From JASJHI01 sp965371355 (GTDB taxonomy: Bacteria; Actinomycetota; Acidimicrobiia; Acidimicrobiales; Ilumatobacteraceae): DNA of 5,387 bases. This document shows, piece after piece, positions 1 through 5,387 of this stretch (position 1 is the first letter of the stretch; every line of letters starts with the position of its first letter). Below the pieces are notes generated by a model. The model searched no databases and had not been told where the DNA came from. It saw nothing but the letters and a program-made list of their open reading frames with translations. Position numbers and translations under genes: made by a program. The stretch spans positions 1-5,387 of the forward strand of contig CBDUYD010000187.1 in the NCBI GenBank assembly GCA_965371355.1. The letters are read 5' to 3'.

Positions 1-1586
1 CCGCGCCCGATGGCGTGCTCGGAGTAGTCGAGTACGTCGAACGCGCCTCCGACCGCGTCGCCGAACGTCTCGACCAGTGCCGAGACGAACGCCTCGACGG
101 GGCCGTCGCCCTCACCGCGGATCGAGTGCGATGTGCCGTCGACGTCGAGTTGCGCCTGGATCGTGGTGTGGCCGCCCGTGTCGTCGGTCGTGGTCCTCAG
201 TTCGTGGCTGTGCAGCCTGTACGTGGGCGCTGACGGCATGTACTCGCGCCGGAACTCGTCCCACATCACCGCCGGACTGATCTCGGTTCCGGAGTCCTCG
301 GTGATGTGCTGGATCGTCTTGGAGAACTCGATCTGCAGGCGGCGTGGAAGGTCGAAGCCGTGCTCGGTCTTCATCACGTAGGCGACGCCGCCCTTGCCCG
401 ACTGGCTGTTGACGCGGATGACCGCCTCGTACGATCGCCCGACGTGCTTCGGGTCGATCGGGAGATATGGCACACCCCACCTGTCGTACTCGCCGCTCTC
501 GGGGTCGCGCCGGTCGTCGATCGCGTCGAATCCCTTCTTGATCGCGTCCTGATGGCTCCCGGAGAACGCGGTGTACACGAGATCGCCGACGTAGGGGTGC
601 CGGGGATGGATGGGCAGCCGGTTGCAGTACTCGGCGACCCGGCGCAGCTTGTCGATGTCGGTGATGTCGAGTTCGGGATCGACGCCGTTCATGAACAGGT
701 TCATCGCCAGCGTGATCAGGTCGACGTTGCCGGTGCGTTCGCCATTGCCGAAGAGCGTCCCCTCGACGCGGTCTGCTCCGGCCATCACACCGAACTCGGC
801 GGCGGCGACCGCGCAGCCGCGATCGTTGTGCGGGTGCAGCGACAGCACGATCGAGTCGCGGTTGCGGATCGTGCGGCCGAACCACTCGATCACATCGCCG
901 TACACGTTGGGGGAGTAGCACTCGACCGTCGCCGGCAGGTTGAGGATGATCGGGCGATCCGGTGTCGCCTCGACGACGTCCATCACGGCCTCGCAGACCT
1001 CGATCGCGTACTCGGGCTCGGTGAGCGTGAAGCTCTCGGGGGAGTACTCGTAGCGGATGTCCGTGTCCGGGATCGTCTCCTCGAGCTTGCGGCACAGCTT
1101 GGCGCCGTTGACCGCGATGTCCATGATTCCCTGCTGGTCGAGTCCGAAGACCACCTCGCGCTGCAACGGGTTGATCGAGTTGTAGAAGTGGACGATCGCG
1201 CGCGGCGCCCCGTCGAGACATTCGTAGGTGCGCTCGATGAGCTCGGGACGGCACTGGGTGAGCGCTTGGACGGTGACGTCGTCGGGGATGCGGTCCTCGT
1301 CGATCAACTTGCGGCAGAAGTCGAAGTCGGGCTGGCTCGCCGAGAGGAACCCGATCTCGATCTCCTTGAATCCCATCGCCACCAGTTCGTCGAACATGCG
1401 CAGCTTGCGCGCCGGGTCCATCGGGTCGATCAGCGCCTGGTTGCCGTCGCGGAGGTCGACCGAGCACCACAGCGGCGCCTTCTCGATCATCGTGTTCGGC
1501 CATGTGCGGTCGTGGAGTACGACGGGAACGAACGGTGAGTACTTGTCGAACGGCATCTTGGCCGGGGTGACGGGTTGCGGTGGCAT
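1..1586 (-). CDS. leuA: 2-isopropylmalate synthase, C-terminus cut by window edge
   Basis: Condenses acetyl-CoA with 2-oxoisovalerate to 2-isopropylmalate, the committed step of leucine synthesis in the cytoplasm. Reading from the ATG at 1586 gives 528 uninterrupted codons that align throughout with my recollection of Mycobacterium tuberculosis LeuA (644 residues). The catalytic TIM barrel occupies roughly residues 35-320: DLRDGNQ at 44-50 (R46 and D47, catalytic arginine and metal-binding aspartate), E184 in YSPES, and HPHNDRG at 251-257 (metal ligands H251 and H253). The linker subdomain has SGSHQDA with H345, and VPYLPIDP with Y374, equivalent to mycobacterial H379 and Y410. From about residue 430 the leucine-binding regulatory domain begins; it is still in frame at residue 528, so probably only a few tens of residues lie outside. 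The N-terminus is about 34 residues shorter than the mycobacterial one. The start is supported by GGAG five bases upstream. Preceded by a leucine attenuator. Confidence 0.97.
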   Translation of the reverse strand, partial: MPPQPVTPAKMPFDKYSPFVPVVLHDRTWPNTMIEKAPLWCSVDLRDGNQALIDPMDPARKLRMFDELVAMGFKEIEIGFLSASQPDFDFCRKLIDEDRIPDDVTVQALTQCRPELIERTYECLDGAPRAIVHFYNSINPLQREVVFGLDQQGIMDIAVNGAKLCRKLEETIPDTDIRYEYSPESFTLTEPEYAIEVCEAVMDVVEATPDRPIILNLPATVECYSPNVYGDVIEWFGRTIRNRDSIVLSLHPHNDRGCAVAAAEFGVMAGADRVEGTLFGNGERTGNVDLITLAMNLFMNGVDPELDITDIDKLRRVAEYCNRLPIHPRHPYVGDLVYTAFSGSHQDAIKKGFDAIDDRRDPESGEYDRWGVPYLPIDPKHVGRSYEAVIRVNSQSGKGGVAYVMKTEHGFDLPRRLQIEFSKTIQHITEDSGTEISPAVMWDEFRREYMPSAPTYRLHSHELRTTTDDTGGHTTIQAQLDVDGTSHSIRGEGDGPVEAFVSALVETFGDAVGGAFDVLDYSEHAIGR

Positions 1587-1591
1587 GAGAT

Positions 1592-1595
1592 CTCC
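1592..1595 (-). promoter_or_regulatory. Ribosome binding site of leuA
   Basis: GGAG lies five bases before the leuA ATG on the minus strand and fixes that start. It sits between two short self-complementary stretches (CTCCACTGGAG and GAGATCTC), so it could be weakly occluded in the RNA; that is inference only. Confidence 0.75.
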
Positions 1596-1603
1596 AGTGG
1601 AGT

Positions 1604-1623
1604 CGGAACGGGCGCGGAACGGG
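1604..1623 (-). repeat. Two copies of CCCGTTCCG, 11-base period
   Basis: The 9-mer CCCGTTCCG occurs at 1623-1615 and again at 1612-1604 on the minus strand, separated by two bases, between the attenuator terminator and the leuA ribosome binding site. The spacing is about one helical turn, as in some operators, but I recognise no regulator for it and it may be a chance tandem duplication in GC-rich leader DNA. Confidence 0.6.
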
Positions 1624-1628
1624 GCGGG

Positions 1629-1665
1629 AAAAATGAAGAACCCCCCGGCCTCTGTGGGCGGGGGG
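1629..1665 (-). terminator. Intrinsic terminator of the leuA attenuator
   Basis: On the minus strand CCCCCCGCC (1665-1657) pairs with GGC plus GGGGGG (1650-1648 and 1646-1641). The stem has nine G-C pairs with one bulged C at 1647 and a six-base loop CACAGA. A U-rich tail follows at 1640-1629 (UUCUUCAUUUUU in the RNA). It lies between the leuL stop codon and the leuA start, 32 bases after the stop codon, where a transcription attenuator belongs. On the plus strand the stem is not followed by a T-run, so it would act only on leuA-directed transcripts. Confidence 0.87.
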
Positions 1666-1668
1666 TGC

Positions 1669-1697
1669 GGGCGAACGCGGATATGTGGCGCTCGCCC
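1669..1697 (-). promoter_or_regulatory. Leader RNA hairpin starting at the leuL stop codon
   Basis: GGGCGAGCG (1697-1689, beginning with the last base of the leuL stop codon) pairs fully with CGTTCGCCC (1677-1669), giving nine pairs including one G-U around an 11-base loop. A ribosome stalled on the first leucine codons would leave both arms free; one that reached the stop codon would cover the 5' arm. The 5' arm can instead pair with TCGCCC at 1722-1717 inside leuL, because the TCGCCCGC octamer is present in both places. This fits the 1:2 versus 2:3 alternatives of classical attenuation. However, the hairpin ends three bases before the terminator stem begins, so how it would block termination is not evident. 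Confidence 0.6.
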
Positions 1698-1732
1698 TAC
1701 GTAAGCAGAAGGAGGCGGGCGACTTGCGTCAT
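1697..1732 (-). CDS. leuL: leuA leader peptide with four consecutive leucine codons
   Basis: An 11-residue open frame, MTQVARLLLLT, ends at TAG. Residues 7-10 are leucine, encoded CTC CTT CTG CTT. Four leucine codons in a row in a tiny frame just upstream of an intrinsic terminator and leuA is the hallmark of a leucine attenuation leader. When charged leucyl-tRNA is scarce the ribosome should stall on these codons and favour read-through; when leucine is ample it finishes and the terminator forms. No Shine-Dalgarno sequence precedes the ATG, and a TATCAT box ends eight bases before it, so the message is probably leaderless. The same frame stays open further upstream, but the promoter position and motif make the ATG at 1732 the sensible start. 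Leucine leaders and a conserved pseudoknot (LEU element) have been predicted before leuA in Actinobacteria; whether this is a variant of that is not established here. Confidence 0.85.
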   Translation of the reverse strand: MTQVARLLLLT

Positions 1733-1740
1733 CGGATCGC

Positions 1741-1770
1741 ATGATAACAGGGTGCTCGGTCGGGTGCCAG
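1741..1770 (-). promoter_or_regulatory. Candidate promoter of leuL-leuA
   Basis: On the minus strand a -10-like TATCAT (1746-1741) lies 18 bases downstream of a -35-like CTGGCA (1770-1765). Initiation six to eight bases after the -10 box falls at about 1735-1732, at or just before the leuL ATG. The -10 match is good and the -35 match moderate. The whole promoter fits in the 55 bases between leuL and the divergent helicase start, so both transcription starts would be close together. Confidence 0.5.
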
Positions 1771-1787
1771 GTACGATGGCGGCCACA

Positions 1788-3080
1788 ATGACAGAATCAA
1801 CAGCTCGGCGAGGCGCGCCTCGCCGCCGACGCAGCAAGCCTCGCACGTCCGGTCCGGTCGACGGCGGACACGTCAACACGACGAATCTCACCACGATAAA
1901 CATCCTCCCCCCGGTCGATGCGCCCACCGGTTTTGCCGACCTCGGAGTGCCCCCGCGCATCGATGAAGGCCTCGCCGCGTGCGGGTTCGCGATGCCGTTC
2001 AACATCCAGACCGAGGCGATCCCCGTCGCGATGACCGGCAAGGACGTCTGCGGGCGGGCGCAGACCGGATCTGGCAAGACGCTCGCCTTCGGGGTGCCGA
2101 TGCTCGCCCGCATCACCGACAAGGCCGAGCCGTCCAAGCCGCTCGGTCTCGTGCTGGTACCCACCCGCGAGCTCGCGGTGCAGGTCGCCGAGGTGCTCCA
2201 GCCGATCGCCACCCACGCCGGCATGACCGTGCTCCCCGTCTACGGCGGCGCCTCGCGTCACCATCAGGTCGACGAGCTGGCGAAGGGCGTCGAGATCGTC
2301 GTGGCGACCCCGCTGCGGTTGATCGACCTGCTCAAGTCGGGCGAGTGCGATGTCGGCGATTGCCAGATCATCACCCTCGACGAGGCCGACCGCATGGCCG
2401 ACGACGGCTTCACTCCGCAGGTCGAGTGGATCCTGCGCCACTGCACCGGCCGAATGCAGATGATGCTGTTCTCGGCCACACTCGACGGCGATGTCGGGCA
2501 CCTGATCAGGCACTATCAGACCGATCCCGTGACCGTGGCGATCGACGACTCGACCGACACGGTCGGCACGATGCACCACCTCTTCCTCGCCGTGCACCAC
2601 ATGGACAAGGACAAGCTGATCGGTTCGATCGGCAAGGCCATCCCGAAGATCCTGGTGTTCTGCCAGACCAAGCGGAACTGTGACCGTGTCGCCCGCAACC
2701 TCGAGGCGCTCGGCGTCAATGCCGCACCGCTCCACGGCGACATGCAGCAGAGGTCGCGCGAGCGGGCGATGCGCCAGTTCGCCGAGGGCAAGTTGGCGGT
2801 ACTCGTCGCCACCGACGTCGCCGCCCGCGGCATCGACATCGACGACATCGGTGCGGTGATCCACTACCAGCCGGCCAAGGACGTGAAGGACTACCTCCAC
2901 CGCTCGGGTCGCACCGCCCGCGCAGGCCGCGACGGTTGGGCGCTCACGCTCGTCGAGTACAACCAGCACACGCAGGTGCGGATCCTCCAGCGCGGCATGC
3001 GGTTGCCAAACGACAAGCCGCACGAGGTGTTCTCGAACGATTCCCGCCTGCTCGACCTGCAGATGTTCGAGACCGAGTAG
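1788..3080 (+). CDS. DEAD-box ATP-dependent RNA helicase
   Basis: ATP-driven RNA duplex unwinding, typically in ribosome assembly, mRNA turnover or cold adaptation; the substrate cannot be told from sequence. The 430-residue product carries both RecA-like domains. Visible motifs: Q motif with upstream Phe (F49 and Q74), motif I AQTGSGKT (91-98), PTREL (125-129), GG (153-154), TPLR (174-177, usually TPGR), DEAD (198-201), SAT (229-231), motif IV near VFCQT (290-294), ATDVAARGID (341-350) and HRSGRTARAG (371-380). The first 25 residues are basic and arginine-rich; there is no long RGG tail, so this is a compact, RhlE-like form. An ATG at 1776 would add four residues. The frame is open back to 1575, but that part overlaps the leuL attenuator and lacks motifs. 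GGCGG five bases before the chosen ATG is a weak ribosome site. Followed after nine bases by a kinase gene. Confidence 0.96.
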   Translation: MTESTARRGAPRRRRSKPRTSGPVDGGHVNTTNLTTINILPPVDAPTGFADLGVPPRIDEGLAACGFAMPFNIQTEAIPVAMTGKDVCGRAQTGSGKTLAFGVPMLARITDKAEPSKPLGLVLVPTRELAVQVAEVLQPIATHAGMTVLPVYGGASRHHQVDELAKGVEIVVATPLRLIDLLKSGECDVGDCQIITLDEADRMADDGFTPQVEWILRHCTGRMQMMLFSATLDGDVGHLIRHYQTDPVTVAIDDSTDTVGTMHHLFLAVHHMDKDKLIGSIGKAIPKILVFCQTKRNCDRVARNLEALGVNAAPLHGDMQQRSRERAMRQFAEGKLAVLVATDVAARGIDIDDIGAVIHYQPAKDVKDYLHRSGRTARAGRDGWALTLVEYNQHTQVRILQRGMRLPNDKPHEVFSNDSRLLDLQMFETE

Positions 3081-3089
3081 CGAGCCAGG

Positions 3090-3977
3090 GTGGCGGCGCG
3101 CGACATGCCCGCCGCCGAGGTGGCGGTCACCGACGAGCTCGTGCGGTCGCTGTTGCGCGACCAGCATCCCGACCTGGCCGAGCTGCCGCTGAGCGAACTG
3201 GCCAACGGCTGGGACAACGTCATCTACCGGCTCGGCGACGATTTCACGGTGCGGATGCCCCGCCGCGAGATGGCCGCGGGACCGGCGCTCGACGAACAGC
3301 GCTGGCTGCCGGATCTCGCAGACCGGCTACCGCTGCCGATTCCGGCGCCGGTGCGCGTCGGCGTCCCCGCGCGCGGGTACCCGTGGCACTGGAGCGTGTG
3401 TCCGTGGTTCGACGGCGAGGTGGCCGCCGAGGCGGAGCTGGCCGATCCGGTGCGGGAGGCCGAACGGCTCGGTGGCTTCGTCGCTGCGCTCCACGAGCCC
3501 GCACCCGAGGGTCTGCCGGTCAATGCGGCGCTTCGGGGTCAGGCGTTGCGCCGCTTGGCCGGACGGCTCGACGATCACCTCGCGCGGGGTGCCGTGGATC
3601 GCCCCGACGAGGTGGGCGTCCGTTGGCGGCGGCTCATCGCGGTCGACGAGTGGGTGGGACCTGCGGTCTGGTTGCACGGCGACCTGCACACAGCGAACCT
3701 GCTCGTCGACGATGGCGAGATCTCCGCCGTGATCGACTTCGGCGATCTCACCGCCGGCGACCCCGCGGTCGACATGGCGATCGCCTGGATGCTCTTCGAC
3801 GAGCCTGCGCGGACGGTATTCCGGGTCACCGCCCGTGCCGGCGACGACGACGCGCTCTGGTCGCGCGCCGAGGCGTGGGCCCTCTACTTCGCGGTGATCT
3901 ACGTCTCGAACTCCGCCGACAACCCGCGGTTCGCCAGGATGGGAACCGAACTGCTCGCCGCCGTCCTGCCCAGCTGA
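3090..3977 (+). CDS. Aminoglycoside/choline-type phosphotransferase family kinase
   Basis: A small-molecule kinase of the APH family (protein-kinase-like fold) that would transfer the ATP gamma-phosphate to a hydroxyl group; the substrate is unknown. The N-lobe shows GWDNVIYRLGDDFTVRMPRR (40-59), where Arg takes the place of the usual nucleotide-binding Lys, as I recall for this GxDNxxYRLG subfamily. The C-lobe has the catalytic loop HGDLHTANLL (196-205; D198 catalytic base, N203) and metal-binding IDFGDL (215-220). Length of 295 residues is normal for the family. The start could be the GTG at 3090 or an ATG at 3105 (290 residues); neither has a strong ribosome site. It begins nine bases after the helicase stop codon, so it is probably co-transcribed and perhaps translationally coupled. 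Family membership alone does not imply antibiotic resistance; most such chromosomal kinases have other or unknown substrates. The 92 bases after it, up to the convergent gene, hold no convincing terminator. Confidence 0.92.
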   Translation: MAARDMPAAEVAVTDELVRSLLRDQHPDLAELPLSELANGWDNVIYRLGDDFTVRMPRREMAAGPALDEQRWLPDLADRLPLPIPAPVRVGVPARGYPWHWSVCPWFDGEVAAEAELADPVREAERLGGFVAALHEPAPEGLPVNAALRGQALRRLAGRLDDHLARGAVDRPDEVGVRWRRLIAVDEWVGPAVWLHGDLHTANLLVDDGEISAVIDFGDLTAGDPAVDMAIAWMLFDEPARTVFRVTARAGDDDALWSRAEAWALYFAVIYVSNSADNPRFARMGTELLAAVLPS

Positions 3978-4069
3978 CCAGCGACGAGATTTCGTACGAT
4001 CCGTCCGCATCGACTCTCATCGCAGGTGTGTCAGCACAGATGATCGGGTGGCTTGCCCGGCGCGAGGTG

Positions 4070-4513
4070 CTACGAGGTCGGGCGGGCGACGAAGACCGGG
4101 ATCGTGCGGTCGGTCTTGGCCGCATACTTGTCGTAGGTCGGGAACACCGCAGCGGCGCGTTCCCACCACGCTTGACGTTCGGGGCCGTCGACGATCTCGG
4201 TGGTGAAATCGTGGGGCTCGGCACCGTCTTGGATCATCACCAGCGGTTCGGCGACGAGGTTGTGATACCAGCTCGGATTCTGCGGTGCCCCACCCATGGA
4301 CGCGACGAGCGCGTACTCGCCGTCGTGCTCGACGCGCATCAGCGCGAACTTGCGCAGCTTGCCCGAGTTCTTCCCCATCGTGGTGATGACGATGATCGGT
4401 ATCCCGGTGTCGAGCAGCGTGTTGGCCTCGGCGCCATTCGTGCGCTCGTAGGTGTCGACCTGCTCGCGCACCCAGTCGGACGTGCTCGGCTCGTATTCCC
4501 CGGTCAGTGGCAT
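4070..4513 (-). CDS. Ddn-like nitroreductase-family, F420-type oxidoreductase
   Basis: Belongs to the deazaflavin-dependent nitroreductase family (split beta-barrel, Ddn/DUF385 type), small proteins that use reduced coenzyme F420 to reduce quinones or other acceptors. The 147-residue length matches the family. Typical blocks are present: LTGEYEPS near the N-terminus, GKNSGKLR (47-54), LMRVEHDGEYALVAS (58-72), GGAPQNPSWYHNL (74-86), PTYDKYAAKTDRTIPVFV (125-142). No signal peptide or membrane segment. Oddity: aligned to M. tuberculosis Ddn, the F420-phosphate lysines K55 and K79 correspond to N49 and M73 here, while R60 is kept as R54, so F420 use is likely by family but not certain. The ATG at 4513 gives the family N-terminus and has no ribosome site. 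It lies 21 bases after the upstream minus-strand gene and converges on the kinase gene. Confidence 0.93.
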   Translation of the reverse strand: MPLTGEYEPSTSDWVREQVDTYERTNGAEANTLLDTGIPIIVITTMGKNSGKLRKFALMRVEHDGEYALVASMGGAPQNPSWYHNLVAEPLVMIQDGAEPHDFTTEIVDGPERQAWWERAAAVFPTYDKYAAKTDRTIPVFVARPTS

Positions 4514-4520
4514 GGCGTGC

Positions 4521-4526
4521 AGTTTA
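4521..4526 (-). promoter_or_regulatory. Possible -10 box of the Ddn-like gene
   Basis: TAAACT on the minus strand ends seven bases before the ATG at 4513, in the short gap after the upstream gene. Initiation there would fall at or next to the ATG and give a leaderless message, which would explain the missing ribosome binding site. No clear -35 element is visible, so co-transcription from upstream is equally possible. Confidence 0.3.
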
Positions 4527-4534
4527 CGCGGAGG

Positions 4535-5387
4535 TCACGATGGGTCGTGCCGGTCGCCGATCAGTTGCGGCGTCGAGTGCACCAACTCCATCAGACCCTC
4601 CCAGTCGAGAGCCGTACCGCTTCGGGCGTACTCGTCGTATCGCGCGCGACCGAGCGCGTCCAGAGCGTTGTGGAGCGCGCGTTCGGGGGAGTCGCCTCCC
4701 CAGCCCCAGGTCTTCGCGTCGGGGATCGCATGATGCACCACCACTGCCTCCTCGTAGTGTCCGCTCTCGGCGAGAACGAGCTCCAGCCGGCGCATGTAGC
4801 CCATCGCGAAGCCGGTCGCTTGTCGCGCGAGTTCGTCGTCGATCAGCTCCACGAGCTCGCCGGCGGCGCGGCGCGAATCACCGCTTCGGGACTCGATCAG
4901 GGCGAGGTGGGATCGGAGGCGGTTGGTCAGCCCGTCCATCCCGTACTCGACGCTGCGCGGAATCGCCTCGACGAGTCCGGCCCGCGCCCGTTCGGGATCG
5001 AAGACGGCGAGCGCGCCGAGCATGTTGGCCGCCGTGACGCGCGATGGTCCGCTCCCGGTCGTCAGTGCTCGTTCCAACCGGGGCCAGTGCTCGAAGAACT
5101 CATCCTTGGAGCGCTCGTCGGCGAGGAACCACAGCAGCAGGCTCGTCCCGAGCCAGGTCTCACCACGATCCAGTGCTGCGGCGTGCCGCGCGGCGTCCTT
5201 GGCTGCTTTCCAGACCTCTGGATCAGGCGGCGCTGTGCGCTGAGCGAGGGCGCGGAGGTGGCGTGAGCGGAGGAAGTGGAAGATCGGTTGCTCCGAGATC
5301 TGCATGCCACGCAGAGCGAGTTCTTCGCGGCGCTCATCGCGGCCGATCACGTCGAGCTGGAACGCGATCGCGCCGATTGCCGCGGCG
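4535..5387 (-). CDS. C-terminal part of a helical-repeat (TPR-like) protein, N-terminus outside window
   Basis: The reading frame is open from the window edge to its stop at 4535, giving 283 visible residues; a GTG at 5350 is in frame but coding continues upstream of it, so I treat this as a partial gene. I recognise no catalytic motif. The protein is predicted almost wholly alpha-helical, with short repeated helix pairs rich in Ala, Leu, Arg and Glu, for example around RRAAGELVELIDDELARQ and HYEEAVVVHHAI. The last 30 residues (ALGRARYDEYARSGTALDWE and following) resemble the closing segment I know from large actinobacterial ATPase-TPR regulators (AfsR/BTAD, LuxR-type or adenylate-cyclase-linked), although no C-terminal helix-turn-helix is present. 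That assignment is inference. No signal peptide can be judged. The Ddn-like gene follows 21 bases downstream on the same strand. Confidence 0.82.
   Translation of the reverse strand, partial: AAAIGAIAFQLDVIGRDERREELALRGMQISEQPIFHFLRSRHLRALAQRTAPPDPEVWKAAKDAARHAAALDRGETWLGTSLLLWFLADERSKDEFFEHWPRLERALTTGSGPSRVTAANMLGALAVFDPERARAGLVEAIPRSVEYGMDGLTNRLRSHLALIESRSGDSRRAAGELVELIDDELARQATGFAMGYMRRLELVLAESGHYEEAVVVHHAIPDAKTWGWGGDSPERALHNALDALGRARYDEYARSGTALDWEGLMELVHSTPQLIGDRHDPS

Noticed and set aside
112..1503. 463-codon minus-strand open frame
   Set aside because: It is an out-of-frame shadow of leuA on the same strand; its translation is Arg/Pro/Gly-rich without a family pattern, while the other frame reads as LeuA from end to end.
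306..1538. 410-codon plus-strand open frame antisense to leuA
   Set aside because: GC-rich antisense shadow with repetitive Val-Asp-Arg composition and no recognisable motifs.
1575..1787. N-terminal extension of the helicase by up to 71 codons
   Set aside because: The extension overlaps the leuA start region, terminator and leuL, and shows no helicase-like sequence; starts at 1776 or 1788 fit better.
1587..1787. T-box or leucine riboswitch before leuA
   Set aside because: The leader RNA is only about 150 bases with no T-box sequence or specifier stem that I can see; leucine codons plus a terminator explain it better.
1697..2224. 175-codon minus-strand frame ending in the leuL sequence
   Set aside because: Only its last 11 codons make sense, as the leuL leader; the rest is antisense to the helicase.
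1797..3167. 456-codon minus-strand open frame antisense to the helicase
   Set aside because: Shadow of a confidently assigned DEAD-box gene; no motifs and biased composition.
3978..4069. Bidirectional terminator in the convergent gap
   Set aside because: Only four-pair hairpins (ACGA/TCGT near 3983-3998, CGGG/CCCG near 4045-4060) are visible, with no T-run on either side.
2936..5266. 776-codon plus-strand open frame
   Set aside because: It crosses the helicase end, the kinase, a convergent gap and two minus-strand genes, all with clear or better-supported frames. Long open frames of this kind are common in GC-rich DNA.

Overview
The window is GC-rich, densely packed chromosomal DNA of actinobacterial type. 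Three things point there: a long-form 2-isopropylmalate synthase closely resembling the mycobacterial LeuA, a deazaflavin (F420)-type nitroreductase-family protein, and promoter-like sites placed so that some transcripts would be leaderless. A deep-branching group such as Acidimicrobiia is possible, but this is a guess from protein flavour only. I see no mobile element, CRISPR array, tRNA or rRNA.

Layout. Positions 1-1586 (minus) hold almost all of leuA, cut at its C-terminus by the window start. Positions 1587-1787 are a divergent regulatory region. On the minus strand it carries an 11-residue leader peptide with four consecutive leucine codons (leuL, 1697-1732), a hairpin starting at the leader stop codon (1669-1697) and a strong intrinsic terminator (1629-1665) ahead of the leuA ribosome binding site. 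This is a leucine-responsive transcription attenuator. Positions 1788-3080 (plus) encode a DEAD-box RNA helicase, followed after 9 bases by a kinase of the aminoglycoside/choline phosphotransferase fold (3090-3977). A 92-base convergent gap with no convincing terminator separates these from two minus-strand genes: a Ddn-like F420-type oxidoreductase (4070-4513) and, upstream of it, the C-terminal part of a helical-repeat protein (4535 to beyond the window end) that looks like the tail of a large regulator.

How the parts work together. leuA catalyses the committed step of leucine synthesis. It appears controlled twice: by attenuation through leuL, and by leucine feedback through its C-terminal domain. 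The helicase and kinase probably form one transcription unit. The oxidoreductase may be co-transcribed with the helical-repeat gene, 21 bases upstream, or use its own promoter.

The most interesting part is the leuL-leuA leader. It has a clear leader peptide and terminator, and an octamer (TCGCCCGC) present in two copies that both can pair with the same segment after the leader stop codon. That gives a switch-like architecture, but its antiterminator hairpin stops just short of the terminator stem. The second notable point is the oxidoreductase, which lacks two lysines that contact the F420 phosphate in Ddn.
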